A DNA stretch of 64,000 nucleotides from Ruminococcus sp. XPD3002 (GCA_900119535.1 FPJT01000005.1:1-64000), one strand, 5' to 3'. Shown: positions 25,895-36,321, counted from the stretch's first letter. The notes: generated by a model not told the origin, from the sequence alone. Numbers and translations are program-made.

Positions 25895-28800
25895 TTATCT
25901 TTTTTGGTCTTTAGCTTTTTTCCAATCTTCATATGTTTTAAAGGTTGTTCCATCTACTGTACAATATTTTATTGATTTTTTATCGCCTTGATCTGCAGCT
26001 TTACGATACCATTTAAAAGCTTGCTCTTCATTTTTTTCAACGCCTAATTTACCATTAGCATAACAATTTCCTATTTGTATTTGTGCTTTTAGGTTACCGT
26101 TGTTAGCTGCCTTAAAAAACCAAAAAAAAGCCTGTTTTTCATTTTTTATTATATTCAATTTGCCCTTAGCGTAGCAATCACCTAATACCAATTGTGATTT
26201 TATGTGACCATTGTCAGCTGCTTTATGATACCATTCAAACGCAGCGGTTTTATCCTTAGAAATTCCGTATCCGTATTCATAACATCTTCCTAAATCATAC
26301 TGCGCTTCTTTATACCCATTCTCAGCAGATAGTTTATACCATTTAAATGCTTTATTATAATCAAAAATAGATAATTTTGTCTCATACAGAAATCCGCAAT
26401 TACGTTGTGCAACATTATCCCCTTTTTCACCAGCTCTTTCAAATAATTTGATTGCTTTTTTTATTTCTTTCTTCTCATAATAATAACAACCGATATCATT
26501 CAGTACCTTTACATCGCCACCAGAAGATGTTTTTGAAAAACAGACGTAAGCTTTTTCATAGTTTTTATCTACTCCCTTTCCATCATAATAGCACTGCATA
26601 AGATTTATATAACTTTTACATTTTAAGAATAAATCGAAGCCTCTTTTTGAATTAACAGCTGTTCCTCTTCCATAATAATAGCATTCTCCAAGTTCTTGTA
26701 TTGCATCTTTACAACCATCTTCATAAGCTTTTTTTAGCCATTCATACGCTTTAAAATAATCATGTACCGCCATACCAATAGAGTAATAATAACATTTCCC
26801 AAGAGCTGCTTCAGCTTGTGGATAACCTTGTTCAGCAGATTTTTTATACCATTCATATGCTTTAACACTGTCTTTATTTCCAGCCAAAGCTGATTCAAGA
26901 AAACGACCGCATTTATATTGAGCTTTCGCATATCCTTGTATAGCAGATTTTTTATACCAAATAATTGCATTATTGACATCTTTTAAACAGCCTATTCCAT
27001 TCTCGTAACAAACTCCAAGGTTAAATTGAGCATATTTATTCTCTTGAGAAGCTGATTTTAAAAAACAATCAAATGCTTCTTTTTCATTTTTTTCTGTTCC
27101 GCGCCCATTATAAAAGCAACATCCCAAATCATTCTGAGCAGATGAATCACCTTGCCCAGCGGCTCTTTGATAAAGTTTTATTGCTTTGAGATCATCTTTT
27201 TTAACATTCTTTTCTACATTAGACGAATCAAACGCATTAGCTAATTTTAGAAGAGTACTATTGTTTCCACCAATTGTTGTTTCTGCAAAACATAAGTAAG
27301 CCTTATCAATATCTATTTCAGTTCCATTTCCATTAGCATAACACTCCATAAGCATAACATTATCATTGGCTTTTTTGAATAAATCAAATGCCTTTTCGTA
27401 ATCTGTTGAAGTGCCTTTGCCATAATAATAGCATTCTCCAAGTTCTTTTATCGAATCAATGCACCCATCTTCATAAGCTTTTTTTAGCCACTTATATGCT
27501 TCAAAATACCATACTCTCATACCTATGCCTTTATATAGACATTTTCCAAGAGCTGCTTCGGCCTTAGGATAACCTTGCTCAGCAGATTTTCTATACCATT
27601 CAAATGCTTTAGAATAATTTGCAGATTCAACTAACGCATTTTCAAGAAAATAACCACACTTATATTGAGCAGAAGCTAGTCCCTTTTGAGCAGATTTATT
27701 ATACCACATAGACGCAGTAAAAAGATTTTTACTACAGCAAATTCCATTTTCAAAACAGTTTCCAAAGTGATATTGTCCGAATTCATTTCCTTTATAGGCT
27801 GATTCTGAAAACCACTTATACGCAGCCGCTTCGTCTTTATCTGTACCAATACCATTAAGATAGCAATAGCCTAAATTATTCTCCGCTAAAGAATGACCTT
27901 GTTCAGCTGCACTCTTATAGAGCTTAAATGCTTTGTTCCCATCTTTATTCACGGACTCAGCTTTTTTCCCTGATGTGGGATCGAATATCATTCCAAGCTC
28001 ATTTTCCACATCAGGATCACCATCTTTAACAATATCATCACCATTAAAACGAATAAAACAAATTGGTAAATATTCAAAATATTCAAAAGCTTCATTATAA
28101 CTTACATTTCGACCATAGCCATAGAAGCAGCACTCCATTAGTCTCGAGGGGTCATCGTTTTTTAAGAAAAGCTCGTATGCTTTATCTTTATCAACTTTGC
28201 AACCTAATCCATTATAATAGCATTCTGCAAGTTCATTTTCGATTCGAAAATCACTGTTTTCGTATGCAAGATAATAGTACTTAAAAGCCTCAGAATAGTT
28301 TTTATCAGTTCCATATCCATAATAATAGCAATCGCCTAAATAAACATATGCTTCTTTGTATTCTTGCTTTGCAGATCTAAGATAGAACTCAAACGCTTTT
28401 TTTAAGGGTTCCTTTTCATCTATTTCATATTCATTTTTTTCACCATTAGCAATTCTTCTATATATGTCTGCAACCTTATATTGATATTCGGCTGAATTAC
28501 CTTCATCTGCTGCAATATAATAATATTTAAAAACAGAAGAGAGATTATTATTACTTCTTTCTTCATCAGCTCGTTTAATACATATGTCAGTTATTTCTTC
28601 ATGAGTTAATCCATCAGCAGTACATGGTTCTATACCATGTATCTTTAACTGCTCTTCAAATTCTCTTTTCTTCTCTTCAGGCCCTTTAAAATCAAATATT
28701 AAAGGCAACTGATTTTCCTGAATATATTCACGTATTTGACGAATTAAGCCATTCCATTTGATTCTTCCATCTATTTTTTCAAACCATTCAGATATTGGTT

Positions 28801-28906
28801 TATTTTTGATAGCTGATATATTAAGATTATCCTTATAATCAATTATTACTCCATCCAGTTGATTCGAATATTTAACAACAATACCAATTCTTCGCATAAA
28901 ACACAC
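25895..28906 (-). CDS. Giant Sel1-repeat scaffold protein
   Basis: A 1003-residue protein; ATG 28906 follows an AGGTG site. The first 130 residues (with WNGLIRQIREYIQENQLPLI) form a separate small domain. The rest is more than twenty Sel1-type helical hairpins (AxxxLGxCYYxGxGxxxDxxKAFxWYxKAAExG). Sel1 solenoids are protein-binding scaffolds. Here the gene leads the operon with the HerA-like ATPase, PoNe nuclease and PoNi protein, so it may act as sensor or assembly platform. No signal peptide is visible. Strong internal repetition means the DNA here is also a repeat-rich recombination substrate. Confidence 0.9.
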   Translation of the reverse strand: MCFMRRIGIVVKYSNQLDGVIIDYKDNLNISAIKNKPISEWFEKIDGRIKWNGLIRQIREYIQENQLPLIFDFKGPEEKKREFEEQLKIHGIEPCTADGLTHEEITDICIKRADEERSNNNLSSVFKYYYIAADEGNSAEYQYKVADIYRRIANGEKNEYEIDEKEPLKKAFEFYLRSAKQEYKEAYVYLGDCYYYGYGTDKNYSEAFKYYYLAYENSDFRIENELAECYYNGLGCKVDKDKAYELFLKNDDPSRLMECCFYGYGRNVSYNEAFEYFEYLPICFIRFNGDDIVKDGDPDVENELGMIFDPTSGKKAESVNKDGNKAFKLYKSAAEQGHSLAENNLGYCYLNGIGTDKDEAAAYKWFSESAYKGNEFGQYHFGNCFENGICCSKNLFTASMWYNKSAQKGLASAQYKCGYFLENALVESANYSKAFEWYRKSAEQGYPKAEAALGKCLYKGIGMRVWYFEAYKWLKKAYEDGCIDSIKELGECYYYGKGTSTDYEKAFDLFKKANDNVMLMECYANGNGTEIDIDKAYLCFAETTIGGNNSTLLKLANAFDSSNVEKNVKKDDLKAIKLYQRAAGQGDSSAQNDLGCCFYNGRGTEKNEKEAFDCFLKSASQENKYAQFNLGVCYENGIGCLKDVNNAIIWYKKSAIQGYAKAQYKCGRFLESALAGNKDSVKAYEWYKKSAEQGYPQAEAALGKCYYYSIGMAVHDYFKAYEWLKKAYEDGCKDAIQELGECYYYGRGTAVNSKRGFDLFLKCKSYINLMQCYYDGKGVDKNYEKAYVCFSKTSSGGDVKVLNDIGCYYYEKKEIKKAIKLFERAGEKGDNVAQRNCGFLYETKLSIFDYNKAFKWYKLSAENGYKEAQYDLGRCYEYGYGISKDKTAAFEWYHKAADNGHIKSQLVLGDCYAKGKLNIIKNEKQAFFWFFKAANNGNLKAQIQIGNCYANGKLGVEKNEEQAFKWYRKAADQGDKKSIKYCTVDGTTFKTYEDWKKAKDQKR

Positions 28907-29214
28907 CTCGCATTTAATAGTAAATCAGCATTTTATATTATTGACATATTAATACACAAACCGACATTAATCAGCACATTATTTTCATTATAATTATACA
29001 TCATATTGCACACATTATCAACCACAAAAGCAATAATTTAATCAATTATTAACAATTTGATAGCTGTGTATTTTAACACTTTTCGATACCACCAAGATCC
29101 ATAACAAATAAAAAGCTCATCTGATACAACGTCAGAAGAGCTTTTTACTAGTTTATAGATATTTATATACAAACAACAATTCCAATACGACATTTGATAC
29201 CAAATTCATAATTA
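28907..29214. other. AT-rich intergenic region with promoter area and terminator
   Basis: About 200 AT-rich bases upstream of the Sel1 gene should hold the operon promoter, but no single convincing -35/-10 pair stands out on the minus strand. The terminator at 29110-29146 is listed separately. No gene is seen. Confidence 0.4.
29110..29146. terminator. Bidirectional intrinsic terminator
   Basis: AAAAAGCTC...TCTGA (29110-29124) pairs with TCAGA...GAGCTTTTT (29132-29146). A-tract on one side and T-tract on the other allow use from both directions; it separates the XRE gene from the Sel1 operon. Confidence 0.85.
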
Positions 29215-29613
29215 TTATAATCCCCTTGTAAACCTGAACTCCCATACTTTCATAAAGAGATTCTGCGCCCTTTTTCTGTCGCCATTATTAAATTGAAGCA
29301 TAGTCTTGAATTCAGCCAGAAGATAAAACTCAAGTTCGTTGAGAGTCAGCTCTTTAGCTTCAGAAAAATACGGAACGTTTTTAATCTGTTTCTCGACTAC
29401 GGGCAGTCCGTTTTCTCCTACATGCGCAACGTAATACGCAGCAGGCCAGTCTCTGATAAGAAGCATATAGTCTTTATACTTTGCTTCACATTCGATAGCA
29501 TCAAATATTCTGAACCAGTTCTTGTTGATGGACATAGCAGCCAGAACAACGTGAAATATGGGACAAGTTCCTGATATATGCCTGAAAGTTATAGTTTTCT
29601 CCTGCTTGTTCAC
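29215..29613 (-). CDS. Hypothetical protein, probably C-terminal part of a split regulator
   Basis: A 132-residue frame with a GTG start (NKQEKTITFRHISGTCPIFH, VVLAAMSINKNWFRIFDAIE). The same frame stays open upstream to a TGA at 29743-29745 and encodes plausible protein there (TGRDIIVSDFEVAPYDPDEY), although it overlaps the helix-turn-helix gene. The natural reading is one protein: HTH domain, then this domain, split by a frameshift near 29745. The domain is unknown to me but looks folded and soluble (AAYYVAHVGENGLPVVEK). If the frameshift is real, only a short piece from the GTG would be made. Confidence 0.5.
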   Translation of the reverse strand: MNKQEKTITFRHISGTCPIFHVVLAAMSINKNWFRIFDAIECEAKYKDYMLLIRDWPAAYYVAHVGENGLPVVEKQIKNVPYFSEAKELTLNELEFYLLAEFKTMLQFNNGDRKRAQNLFMKVWEFRFTRGL

Positions 29614-29921
29614 GATGAGCTGACCGTGACACTTCTGATCGCCCGCATACTCGTACTCGTCAGGATCATACGGTGCGACCTCGAAGTCGCTGACAATAAT
29701 GTCTCTGCCTGTGATCTCGTTTTTATTATCTCGAATATGACCTCAAGAGATACAGGTGTAAGCATATTCGGAGCTTCGATGTTGCTCATATGTGTGCGGC
29801 TGATACCGATTTTCTCAGCAAGCTGTATCTGTGTAAGCCCCTTCATTTTTCTCTGAAGAGCTATATTAAGGCCTATGCGCTTATAGCGTTCTGCAAATTT
29901 GTTAACTGATTCCTGGCTCAT
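29610..29921 (-). CDS. XRE-family helix-turn-helix regulator, frameshifted after HTH
   Basis: Starts at ATG 29921 behind GAGGTG. Residues about 12-60 form a Cro/C1-type HTH (IALQRKMKGLTQIQLAEKIG, ISRTHMSNIEAPN, VSLEVIFEI). After residue 59 the protein becomes Ser/Thr/Arg-rich and unlike any fold, exactly where another frame opens with good coding sequence. So the HTH is intact and the tail is probably out of frame. It would bind DNA as a dimer near its own promoter. It may have been the regulator of this toxin region. Confidence 0.7.
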   Translation of the reverse strand: MSQESVNKFAERYKRIGLNIALQRKMKGLTQIQLAEKIGISRTHMSNIEAPNMLTPVSLEVIFEIIKTRSQAETLLSATSRSHRMILTSTSMRAIRSVTVSSS

Positions 29922-30021
29922 GTTCATCACCTCGTATTATAAGTATATAATATTTATGGTTTGGCATAAACAAACTGTAATATTGCAAATTTGTGCATTC
30001 AAAACTTTTTTATAACTGTAT

Positions 30022-30048
30022 AAAAAAATGACCGCCATTTGGCGGTCA
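30022..30048 (-). terminator. Terminator of the helicase operon
   Basis: On the minus strand TGACCGCC, short loop, GGCGGTCA (30029-30048), followed by seven T. It lies just after the helicase stop at 30077. Confidence 0.9.
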
Positions 30049-30076
30049 CATAATAGAATTATATTTAATTTTATAA

Positions 30077-33000
30077 TCATTTGAGTGTTAATTTACGTAA
30101 TGCATATGGTTTGGCAAACTTAATGTATGCATCACTAACGTATATTGTATCATCATCAATAGGCTCTTTTTTCATAGCAGGATATACTATAACCTTCTTT
30201 GAATAATGACTCTTTGAGATAGAAATGCCCTGATCTGTAATAATGACTTTTTGATTTGAGGACTCAAGTATGCCTGAAAGCTGACTTATATATTTAACTT
30301 GCAATGAATGGGAGATATTCTTTGGAAGATCTCCATATTTTCCCCAACGAAGCAATTCAAGGCCTGCAAATCGATCAAGTTGTCCATGAACAAAATGATT
30401 TCTATAATGTCTCAAGCATTTATGGCATGAACTATCACAATCGCAATTTGTAAGAATGTCCTCAGCTTTAGCAAGTAATAATTCGATTTGGTTAGCTACA
30501 CTTGCCGAATAGCCGGCGCCGCTTGAAAGACTATCATAAAGGTATACATCAAAGAAAGCTCCTTGTGAATTATTACGGAATCTATATCCTGATACAAGTT
30601 CAGTAAATTCAATATCTAATTCTTGACTTGCAGCTAATCTAAGGGCTTCTGCTAATGATTGAGCTGCTCGATTAAGCCATATTCGGTTATCTGGATCGAT
30701 ATTAATTTTACTTGTATCCAATGCAATCTCAAGAACCATCATATCGGTAATGAAATCATATCCAAGGTTAACATGTTTTGCATTTTGGTGTTTACATTTG
30801 GGAAGATTACGATATGACTTATATGGCCTTTTTAGTTCATCAAGCACCTTTCTGCTGTCACCTGGCATGGCTGCACCACAGTCTTCACATACCATAAATC
30901 CCGCACCGCTTGGTCCACTGTTTAACATAATAATTCTTTGATTAGTTCTGGAAGCTATTCTTATATTTTCACATCCAGGAATTTCCTTAATATCATCAGA
31001 TTCAGGTAAAGTTGAATAAAGTGGAGGTTGAGTATATGAATATTCTTCATCAAGCTGAGCATCATGTATCTTTTCAGCATTTTTAGGAGCAAATCCCCAT
31101 GGTTTGAGCATCTGTGTAGTTAATGTAATATCTTTATTATCACAAAACGGACAAGCCTTCACCTTTTCATCTTCAAGTCCAAACCACCCACATTTTTGAC
31201 ATAATTGTACACCTTTTAAGTAGTTAGGATCGTCAAGAAAAGCTTTAGCTGGCGACAATGTATTTTTGCTTCCTGGAACAAATAGTCCTCCTAATTGATA
31301 CGTTTTTTTATCTACAACTATCGCTCTTCCAGGTGCATACTCACTTATTGCAACATCAAGACCTCGTTCTACTTGATATTCAATTTTGTTATTGCTTCCA
31401 GTTATATAAGTACTCACTACATTTTTAGGGAAAGAATATGTAGGTATTATACCTTCCTCGTATAATGCATCTAAAAGGCTCTTTTCTTTCACAAGTTCAA
31501 CAGAATCATCTGCACCGTACAATTCAGGATGTGATTCGAATTTTATTTTTAAGCTTGCAAGTTCTTCTTTAAGACTTCTCTTAAACTCGGTTTCATTTAT
31601 ATATGCGCCATCAGGTATAAGAGTGCTTTTGTTATTGACACAATAGTTATCAATATAATTCAAGCATATATCAAAGCATTTATCCATAAAAACACAAACA
31701 GGCAAGCTATCTAAGCTAACATCTATACTTGAAGTGAATTCCTGCATCAAGACCATATTCAAATGCCTGAATAGTATTTTTACACTTTTAATATCTATCC
31801 AAGGTTTCCTTGGATCTCCACGGAACATCGGCACAGGATCATTGAAGTAGATTGTATCATTAGGTCCATCTTCGCAAAAAGTGATTATTGTTGACAAACT
31901 TGCTCCTCGACGTCCTGCACGTCCAGCTCTTTGCTGATAGTTTTCTCTCATCGGAGGAATATTTCTTAATCCTACCGCAACAAGTGAACCGATATCAATA
32001 CCTACTTCCATTGTTGTAGTACTTGATAGAATATCAACTGGTGTTTCATTATCTTGTATCAGATCTTGAAAACGTAATTCATATTTTTCTGTTTTTGACC
32101 ATAAATCATCTCTTTGATCTTTGTGAGACAACTGAGCAGTGTGTTCTTCGGTATCTATAACCCTGATTTTCGCACCGTTCATAGCATCATAAACTGGATT
32201 TCTCCAGAAATCTAACGCTTTCAATTCCTCATCTGACATTTCATGAATCGTATTGCTACCACAACACGGACATACTCCTTTAAGTAAATAAGGAGTTAAT
32301 TCTGAACATATTTCACATCTGAACCATTCGTGTTTCAAATCAAATCGAGGTCGTACTCTTGAAAGGTCAATATAGTAACGACCACTGCCAGTACTTGATA
32401 TTGCAAGATAATTCTCGGTAATAATTCGTCTCCATAAAAGCATATCCTGATCATTATCTTTCCAGCACATTATTTTTTTGATGTTTTCAGAAAAGCTCCA
32501 TTCTTTATCAAGACCATATTTCTCAAATTTTCTTCTGACATCGAGCCTAATATCATCAGAAATAATGTGCCCTAAAGCTGTTGCAGAATCACATACATCC
32601 ATTATCCAAGCATTAAAGAAATTGATAAATTCATCTTCTGAGACTTTAATACCGTTTTCTTCCAAACTGTCTATAGAATCATAAAGTGCAGTTTGTGTGG
32701 GTTCTATCCAACTAATGCCTGAATCCATAAGGGTGTTATATCCACCGCAGAACAACCTGAGCAGGTATTTCTGCATTTGTATAGGAGCATTCGTTAAGTC
32801 ATATCTTGGATTGTATTTTTGATGTCTCTTTAAGCACCTATTATATTTTTCTATTGCGGTTTTACAGTGTTCAGCAAAATTATCACTATCATCGCCGTTG
32901 AATATGTGAACATTATTCATTCCAGCTTCAAGGCAGAAATAGTCATAAAGGCTATTCAAAGATATATCTTCTGAATCTGTGTCTTCCATTTTATCAATTG

Positions 33001-35308
33001 CCAATGAGAATAATTGACGAGCAGCTTCAATATCAGAAATATCAGACATATCCCTTGCAAGTTTAGCAGCTCTCTGGCGGCTATCAGAGAACAGAAGCAC
33101 TTTTCTACCTTCGTTAGGGATTCTATCCGGATCGTTATCCTTTCCAGCTACGGGAGCTTGAACCAGAAACTGTGCTTTTATAAGATTATAGAATGATTGA
33201 TTACCGCGAGTGCTGAACGATGTAAGCTGCATCTGAGATAATAAATGATGACAATGAGGGCATGAAGGGAAAGTAATTATTTGTGGTCTGCCTGGAGCTG
33301 TATAATGACAATAAAACAGCTTGCGCATATTTGGATCGCCAGACTTGGAATCATCTTTAAAGTATAAAAATCCGCTCTTAATATCAAGATAGCAAATCTC
33401 CATAGGGTATTTTCCACGTTTCTGATATGTAAAATCTTCAGGTGGGATATACAAATGTATCTCCTTAAGATTTTTATCCAGCAATTGACCGGAATAATGC
33501 CATAAATAAGCAAAACCAGATACTCCTATTTCGTCATCAAGTATATAGCCCTTATAGAATAATGATCCGCATCTACGATCATTATATAGCTCATAAACAA
33601 CGCTTCCGCATTCAGGACAAGTCATATGTCCGTCATTCAAAAAAATCTCTCCTAATGTTAGAGATTTATGTGAATGAGAATGACAACAAAGTGAGTTTGC
33701 ACAGGCATATACACCTTTGATTCCACGAAATAACATATGCATACGCGCAGGGAACAAAACCATATCGTTTTTTCTTGCTAATGGTGCTATAGCAAGAAGT
33801 ACACTTACAGCATTAAGGGCTTCATCTTTATCTAAACTTGGAAATATACCTTTAGAAAGTTCACCCAAAGAGACAGCATTTCCTCTGCAAAGTCGAATCA
33901 ATTCGTAGAATGGACGATAGTGAATTATATTATCATACATCCAAATGCAAGCTTCTTCGACAGTTGTAAATTGTTTCGGAACTCCTTCAACTCCATTCCA
34001 GAAATAATTCAAAGCCTCTAAGCGAGCATTTTCATTCTCTTCTATGTCTGAAATTGATGCTTTACTAAACTTGTGAACAGGGATATCATACTTCTGCATA
34101 CCATCTAATTTTTCGCGTTCTCCACGTAAAAAAACAAATTCAGCATTATTATCGGAAGCAGTAAGCTCTCTGGCAAATGTCATAACAGCTTTTTTCTCAT
34201 CCTCAGTTCCATAGGGCATACTTGCTGTTGTGAGTATGAATTGTACTCTGTCTCTGCCGATTCCAAGCTTATGAAACATTCTTCTGATTAATAACGCAAC
34301 TTCACCACCAGAAGAACCACGATACATATGTGCTTCATCAATTACAAATAAGAGCTTATTGTTCTTATCTTCATTGAGCCAGTTTTTTGTTGAATCCCAG
34401 ATTTTTCTTTCGCGAGGTCGTAATAGCATATACTCAAGCATTGAGTAGTTTGTAATAAGAATATCTGGACAGATTTCCTGCATTTCAAAGCGCGTAATCA
34501 ATTCCGCATCCTCAGGATCAGGAATATGCAATCCTTTTTTTATTCCATTTAGATATGTTTCCATATCTGCTTTCGCAGGAATCTTTCCTTCTTTATTAAG
34601 CTTCTCAAGATAATCTTTATCGTTATCAGTTCTAGGGAATGCCATTCGAGATAAAGTTTGTACAAGCTGTTTGTCTTCAGAAGCTTTAGGTTCAGTTCCA
34701 GGATATGGAGTACGACCAGTATACATACCAAATTGCGGTCTACGAACTTCGGCTCCACATATATCACGAAATATGCTTACAAACTTATTATCTTTATCAC
34801 CAATAAGCCTTCTTAATCGACTAACCTGATCAGAAACAAGCGCATTCATAGGGTACATGATAACTGTTCTAATACCGCGTGTTCCCCATGTTCCGGAAGG
34901 ACTTTTCGCTTCATCAGCCAGCTTTGCTAATAAAGGCCACATAAAACACTCTGTTTTACCTGAACCTGTTCCTGTTGAAACAAAAAGGTCTTTTCCGGCA
35001 AATGCTGCTTTAAGTGCATCAATCTGATGAACAAAAGGAGCTGAATACACTCCTAATCCTGCCGCAGATAATTGTCCCATAAATTGTTTAAGCCAATCCG
35101 GAAGATCAGTCTTCTTTATTCCATCAGGACAACTTTTATAGGCTGGCGATGATTCTATATAAGGTCTTTGATATAATAAAGATTCATCATCAAGATGCGA
35201 ACTTATTGCCGACAATAGAATCGGAGATTTTCCGAAATACTGAGATTTTATATAGTTTTCAAGCTCTGATCTGAGCTGTTTATGAACTGAATTAGCACCA
35301 TTCGACAT
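30077..35308 (-). CDS. Giant DEAD/DEAH helicase with DUF1998-type end, DruE-like
   Basis: 1743 residues. Walker A STGTGSGKTE (about 112), Walker B VIDEAHMY (about 322), TTAS (about 361), then a long middle part with Cys pairs (CPECG near 565; CEIC...CPCCG near 995), motif VI QQRAGRAGRRG (about 1130), another zinc module (CQKCGWFG...CPFC, near 1370) and a DUF1998-type end (LSSGAGYSAS, CDCDSSCHKCLRHYRN). Giant DUF1998 helicases of this layout are DruE of Druantia (about 1800-2100 residues); DrmA/DrmB of DISARM and MrfA are shorter. Order and sizes of the three genes upstream fit Druantia type I minus DruA. It begins five bases after the preceding gene. Likely a nucleic-acid translocase of an antiphage complex. 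Confidence 0.8.
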   Translation of the reverse strand: MSNGANSVHKQLRSELENYIKSQYFGKSPILLSAISSHLDDESLLYQRPYIESSPAYKSCPDGIKKTDLPDWLKQFMGQLSAAGLGVYSAPFVHQIDALKAAFAGKDLFVSTGTGSGKTECFMWPLLAKLADEAKSPSGTWGTRGIRTVIMYPMNALVSDQVSRLRRLIGDKDNKFVSIFRDICGAEVRRPQFGMYTGRTPYPGTEPKASEDKQLVQTLSRMAFPRTDNDKDYLEKLNKEGKIPAKADMETYLNGIKKGLHIPDPEDAELITRFEMQEICPDILITNYSMLEYMLLRPRERKIWDSTKNWLNEDKNNKLLFVIDEAHMYRGSSGGEVALLIRRMFHKLGIGRDRVQFILTTASMPYGTEDEKKAVMTFARELTASDNNAEFVFLRGEREKLDGMQKYDIPVHKFSKASISDIEENENARLEALNYFWNGVEGVPKQFTTVEEACIWMYDNIIHYRPFYELIRLCRGNAVSLGELSKGIFPSLDKDEALNAVSVLLAIAPLARKNDMVLFPARMHMLFRGIKGVYACANSLCCHSHSHKSLTLGEIFLNDGHMTCPECGSVVYELYNDRRCGSLFYKGYILDDEIGVSGFAYLWHYSGQLLDKNLKEIHLYIPPEDFTYQKRGKYPMEICYLDIKSGFLYFKDDSKSGDPNMRKLFYCHYTAPGRPQIITFPSCPHCHHLLSQMQLTSFSTRGNQSFYNLIKAQFLVQAPVAGKDNDPDRIPNEGRKVLLFSDSRQRAAKLARDMSDISDIEAARQLFSLAIDKMEDTDSEDISLNSLYDYFCLEAGMNNVHIFNGDDSDNFAEHCKTAIEKYNRCLKRHQKYNPRYDLTNAPIQMQKYLLRLFCGGYNTLMDSGISWIEPTQTALYDSIDSLEENGIKVSEDEFINFFNAWIMDVCDSATALGHIISDDIRLDVRRKFEKYGLDKEWSFSENIKKIMCWKDNDQDMLLWRRIITENYLAISSTGSGRYYIDLSRVRPRFDLKHEWFRCEICSELTPYLLKGVCPCCGSNTIHEMSDEELKALDFWRNPVYDAMNGAKIRVIDTEEHTAQLSHKDQRDDLWSKTEKYELRFQDLIQDNETPVDILSSTTTMEVGIDIGSLVAVGLRNIPPMRENYQQRAGRAGRRGASLSTIITFCEDGPNDTIYFNDPVPMFRGDPRKPWIDIKSVKILFRHLNMVLMQEFTSSIDVSLDSLPVCVFMDKCFDICLNYIDNYCVNNKSTLIPDGAYINETEFKRSLKEELASLKIKFESHPELYGADDSVELVKEKSLLDALYEEGIIPTYSFPKNVVSTYITGSNNKIEYQVERGLDVAISEYAPGRAIVVDKKTYQLGGLFVPGSKNTLSPAKAFLDDPNYLKGVQLCQKCGWFGLEDEKVKACPFCDNKDITLTTQMLKPWGFAPKNAEKIHDAQLDEEYSYTQPPLYSTLPESDDIKEIPGCENIRIASRTNQRIIMLNSGPSGAGFMVCEDCGAAMPGDSRKVLDELKRPYKSYRNLPKCKHQNAKHVNLGYDFITDMMVLEIALDTSKINIDPDNRIWLNRAAQSLAEALRLAASQELDIEFTELVSGYRFRNNSQGAFFDVYLYDSLSSGAGYSASVANQIELLLAKAEDILTNCDCDSSCHKCLRHYRNHFVHGQLDRFAGLELLRWGKYGDLPKNISHSLQVKYISQLSGILESSNQKVIITDQGISISKSHYSKKVIVYPAMKKEPIDDDTIYVSDAYIKFAKPYALRKLTLK

Positions 35309-35313
35309 AATTA

Positions 35314-36321
35314 TTATCCCTCTTTAAAACTAAATCCGGTCTGTTTTAATAATCCTATGATTGCTTGTAATACGTCCGTATCAATTACTCTTGAAAAACT
35401 ACTCTTAACATTTAAGAAAGTCTTTGGCCAGCTATATAGCATTATCATATTCTGCTCGGCTGGAGGAAGAAGATATCCCATTTGCAAATATGAAATAGCA
35501 CCGTCAATTTGGTATTTAATATCAGGCAACTCTTTTTTTGAGGCTAAAAGTCCATTTGAAAGATATAAGTAATTCATGTTCTCAGTTAGCCAATACGGAA
35601 TCTGACTCGCCTCAACTTCATTATTGTTATGCTTATAAAAGTAATAGATTTTTGTTCCAGGAGTAGAAGTTCTCATTAACGATATTCCAGTATTAATATC
35701 AGGCTTATCACTCCAATAACTATGCCTCAAGGAAGGTTTTGTGTTTAAGAACTCAAATCTATTATCTGTTTCCAAAACATTAAATACCGCCTGTTCAGAG
35801 TAGTGTTTCCAATAATCAATAATCGGATGTGGCATAAGGCCAAACATTTTACTGACAGTAAGCGTATTATTTACTGCATTTTTTCTCGCAAATGTACCAA
35901 TACCACTGATTGACACTTTTTCCGATAAAGATGTTCCGCGATGGAATTCTATTCCATTAATGAAAGCTTGTCTATTTGCAGGTGGTGAAATCCTTTTTAG
36001 AGAATGATAGACATTTCCAGTAGCTAAAAATGTATTATAGATATAATCACTGACTTCATCAAAATGTTCAGGATATAAGCTTGCGACTTCAGAATACATT
36101 TTCAAGTAGCTGGTTAATGTCATTTCAATCCGTCGCTTGAAATGCTCTATTGTTACAGGAACATTATCCTCAAGCTTATCCCATAGCGAAGAATAGCCTA
36201 TCCTTGATACTGCACTATATATCAATCTTGATTTATAATTCTCCTCTGTCTCTGTATCACCTTTTCGAATATTCAAATCAGTTGCAATACGTGATAAAAG
36301 GCAGTTGTACTTATTCATCAT
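35314..36321 (-). CDS. Hypothetical defence-operon protein, DruD-position
   Basis: A 335-residue protein without a motif I recognise. It starts 11 bases inside the end of the preceding gene and ends five bases before the helicase, so it belongs to the same transcript. Size (DruD about 340) and position directly before the giant helicase are what suggest a DruD role; sequence identity was not checked. Aromatic-rich strands (TKIYYFYKHNNNEV, NYLYLSNGLLASKK, LQMGYLLPPAEQNM) suggest a mostly beta C-terminal half. No membrane segment. Confidence 0.6.
   Translation of the reverse strand: MMNKYNCLLSRIATDLNIRKGDTETEENYKSRLIYSAVSRIGYSSLWDKLEDNVPVTIEHFKRRIEMTLTSYLKMYSEVASLYPEHFDEVSDYIYNTFLATGNVYHSLKRISPPANRQAFINGIEFHRGTSLSEKVSISGIGTFARKNAVNNTLTVSKMFGLMPHPIIDYWKHYSEQAVFNVLETDNRFEFLNTKPSLRHSYWSDKPDINTGISLMRTSTPGTKIYYFYKHNNNEVEASQIPYWLTENMNYLYLSNGLLASKKELPDIKYQIDGAISYLQMGYLLPPAEQNMIMLYSWPKTFLNVKSSFSRVIDTDVLQAIIGLLKQTGFSFKEG

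Noticed and set aside
25895..28906. Regular DNA repeats that could be taken as a CRISPR or VNTR array
   Set aside because: They follow the 36-residue Sel1 protein repeat in one open frame with divergent sequence; explained by the protein.
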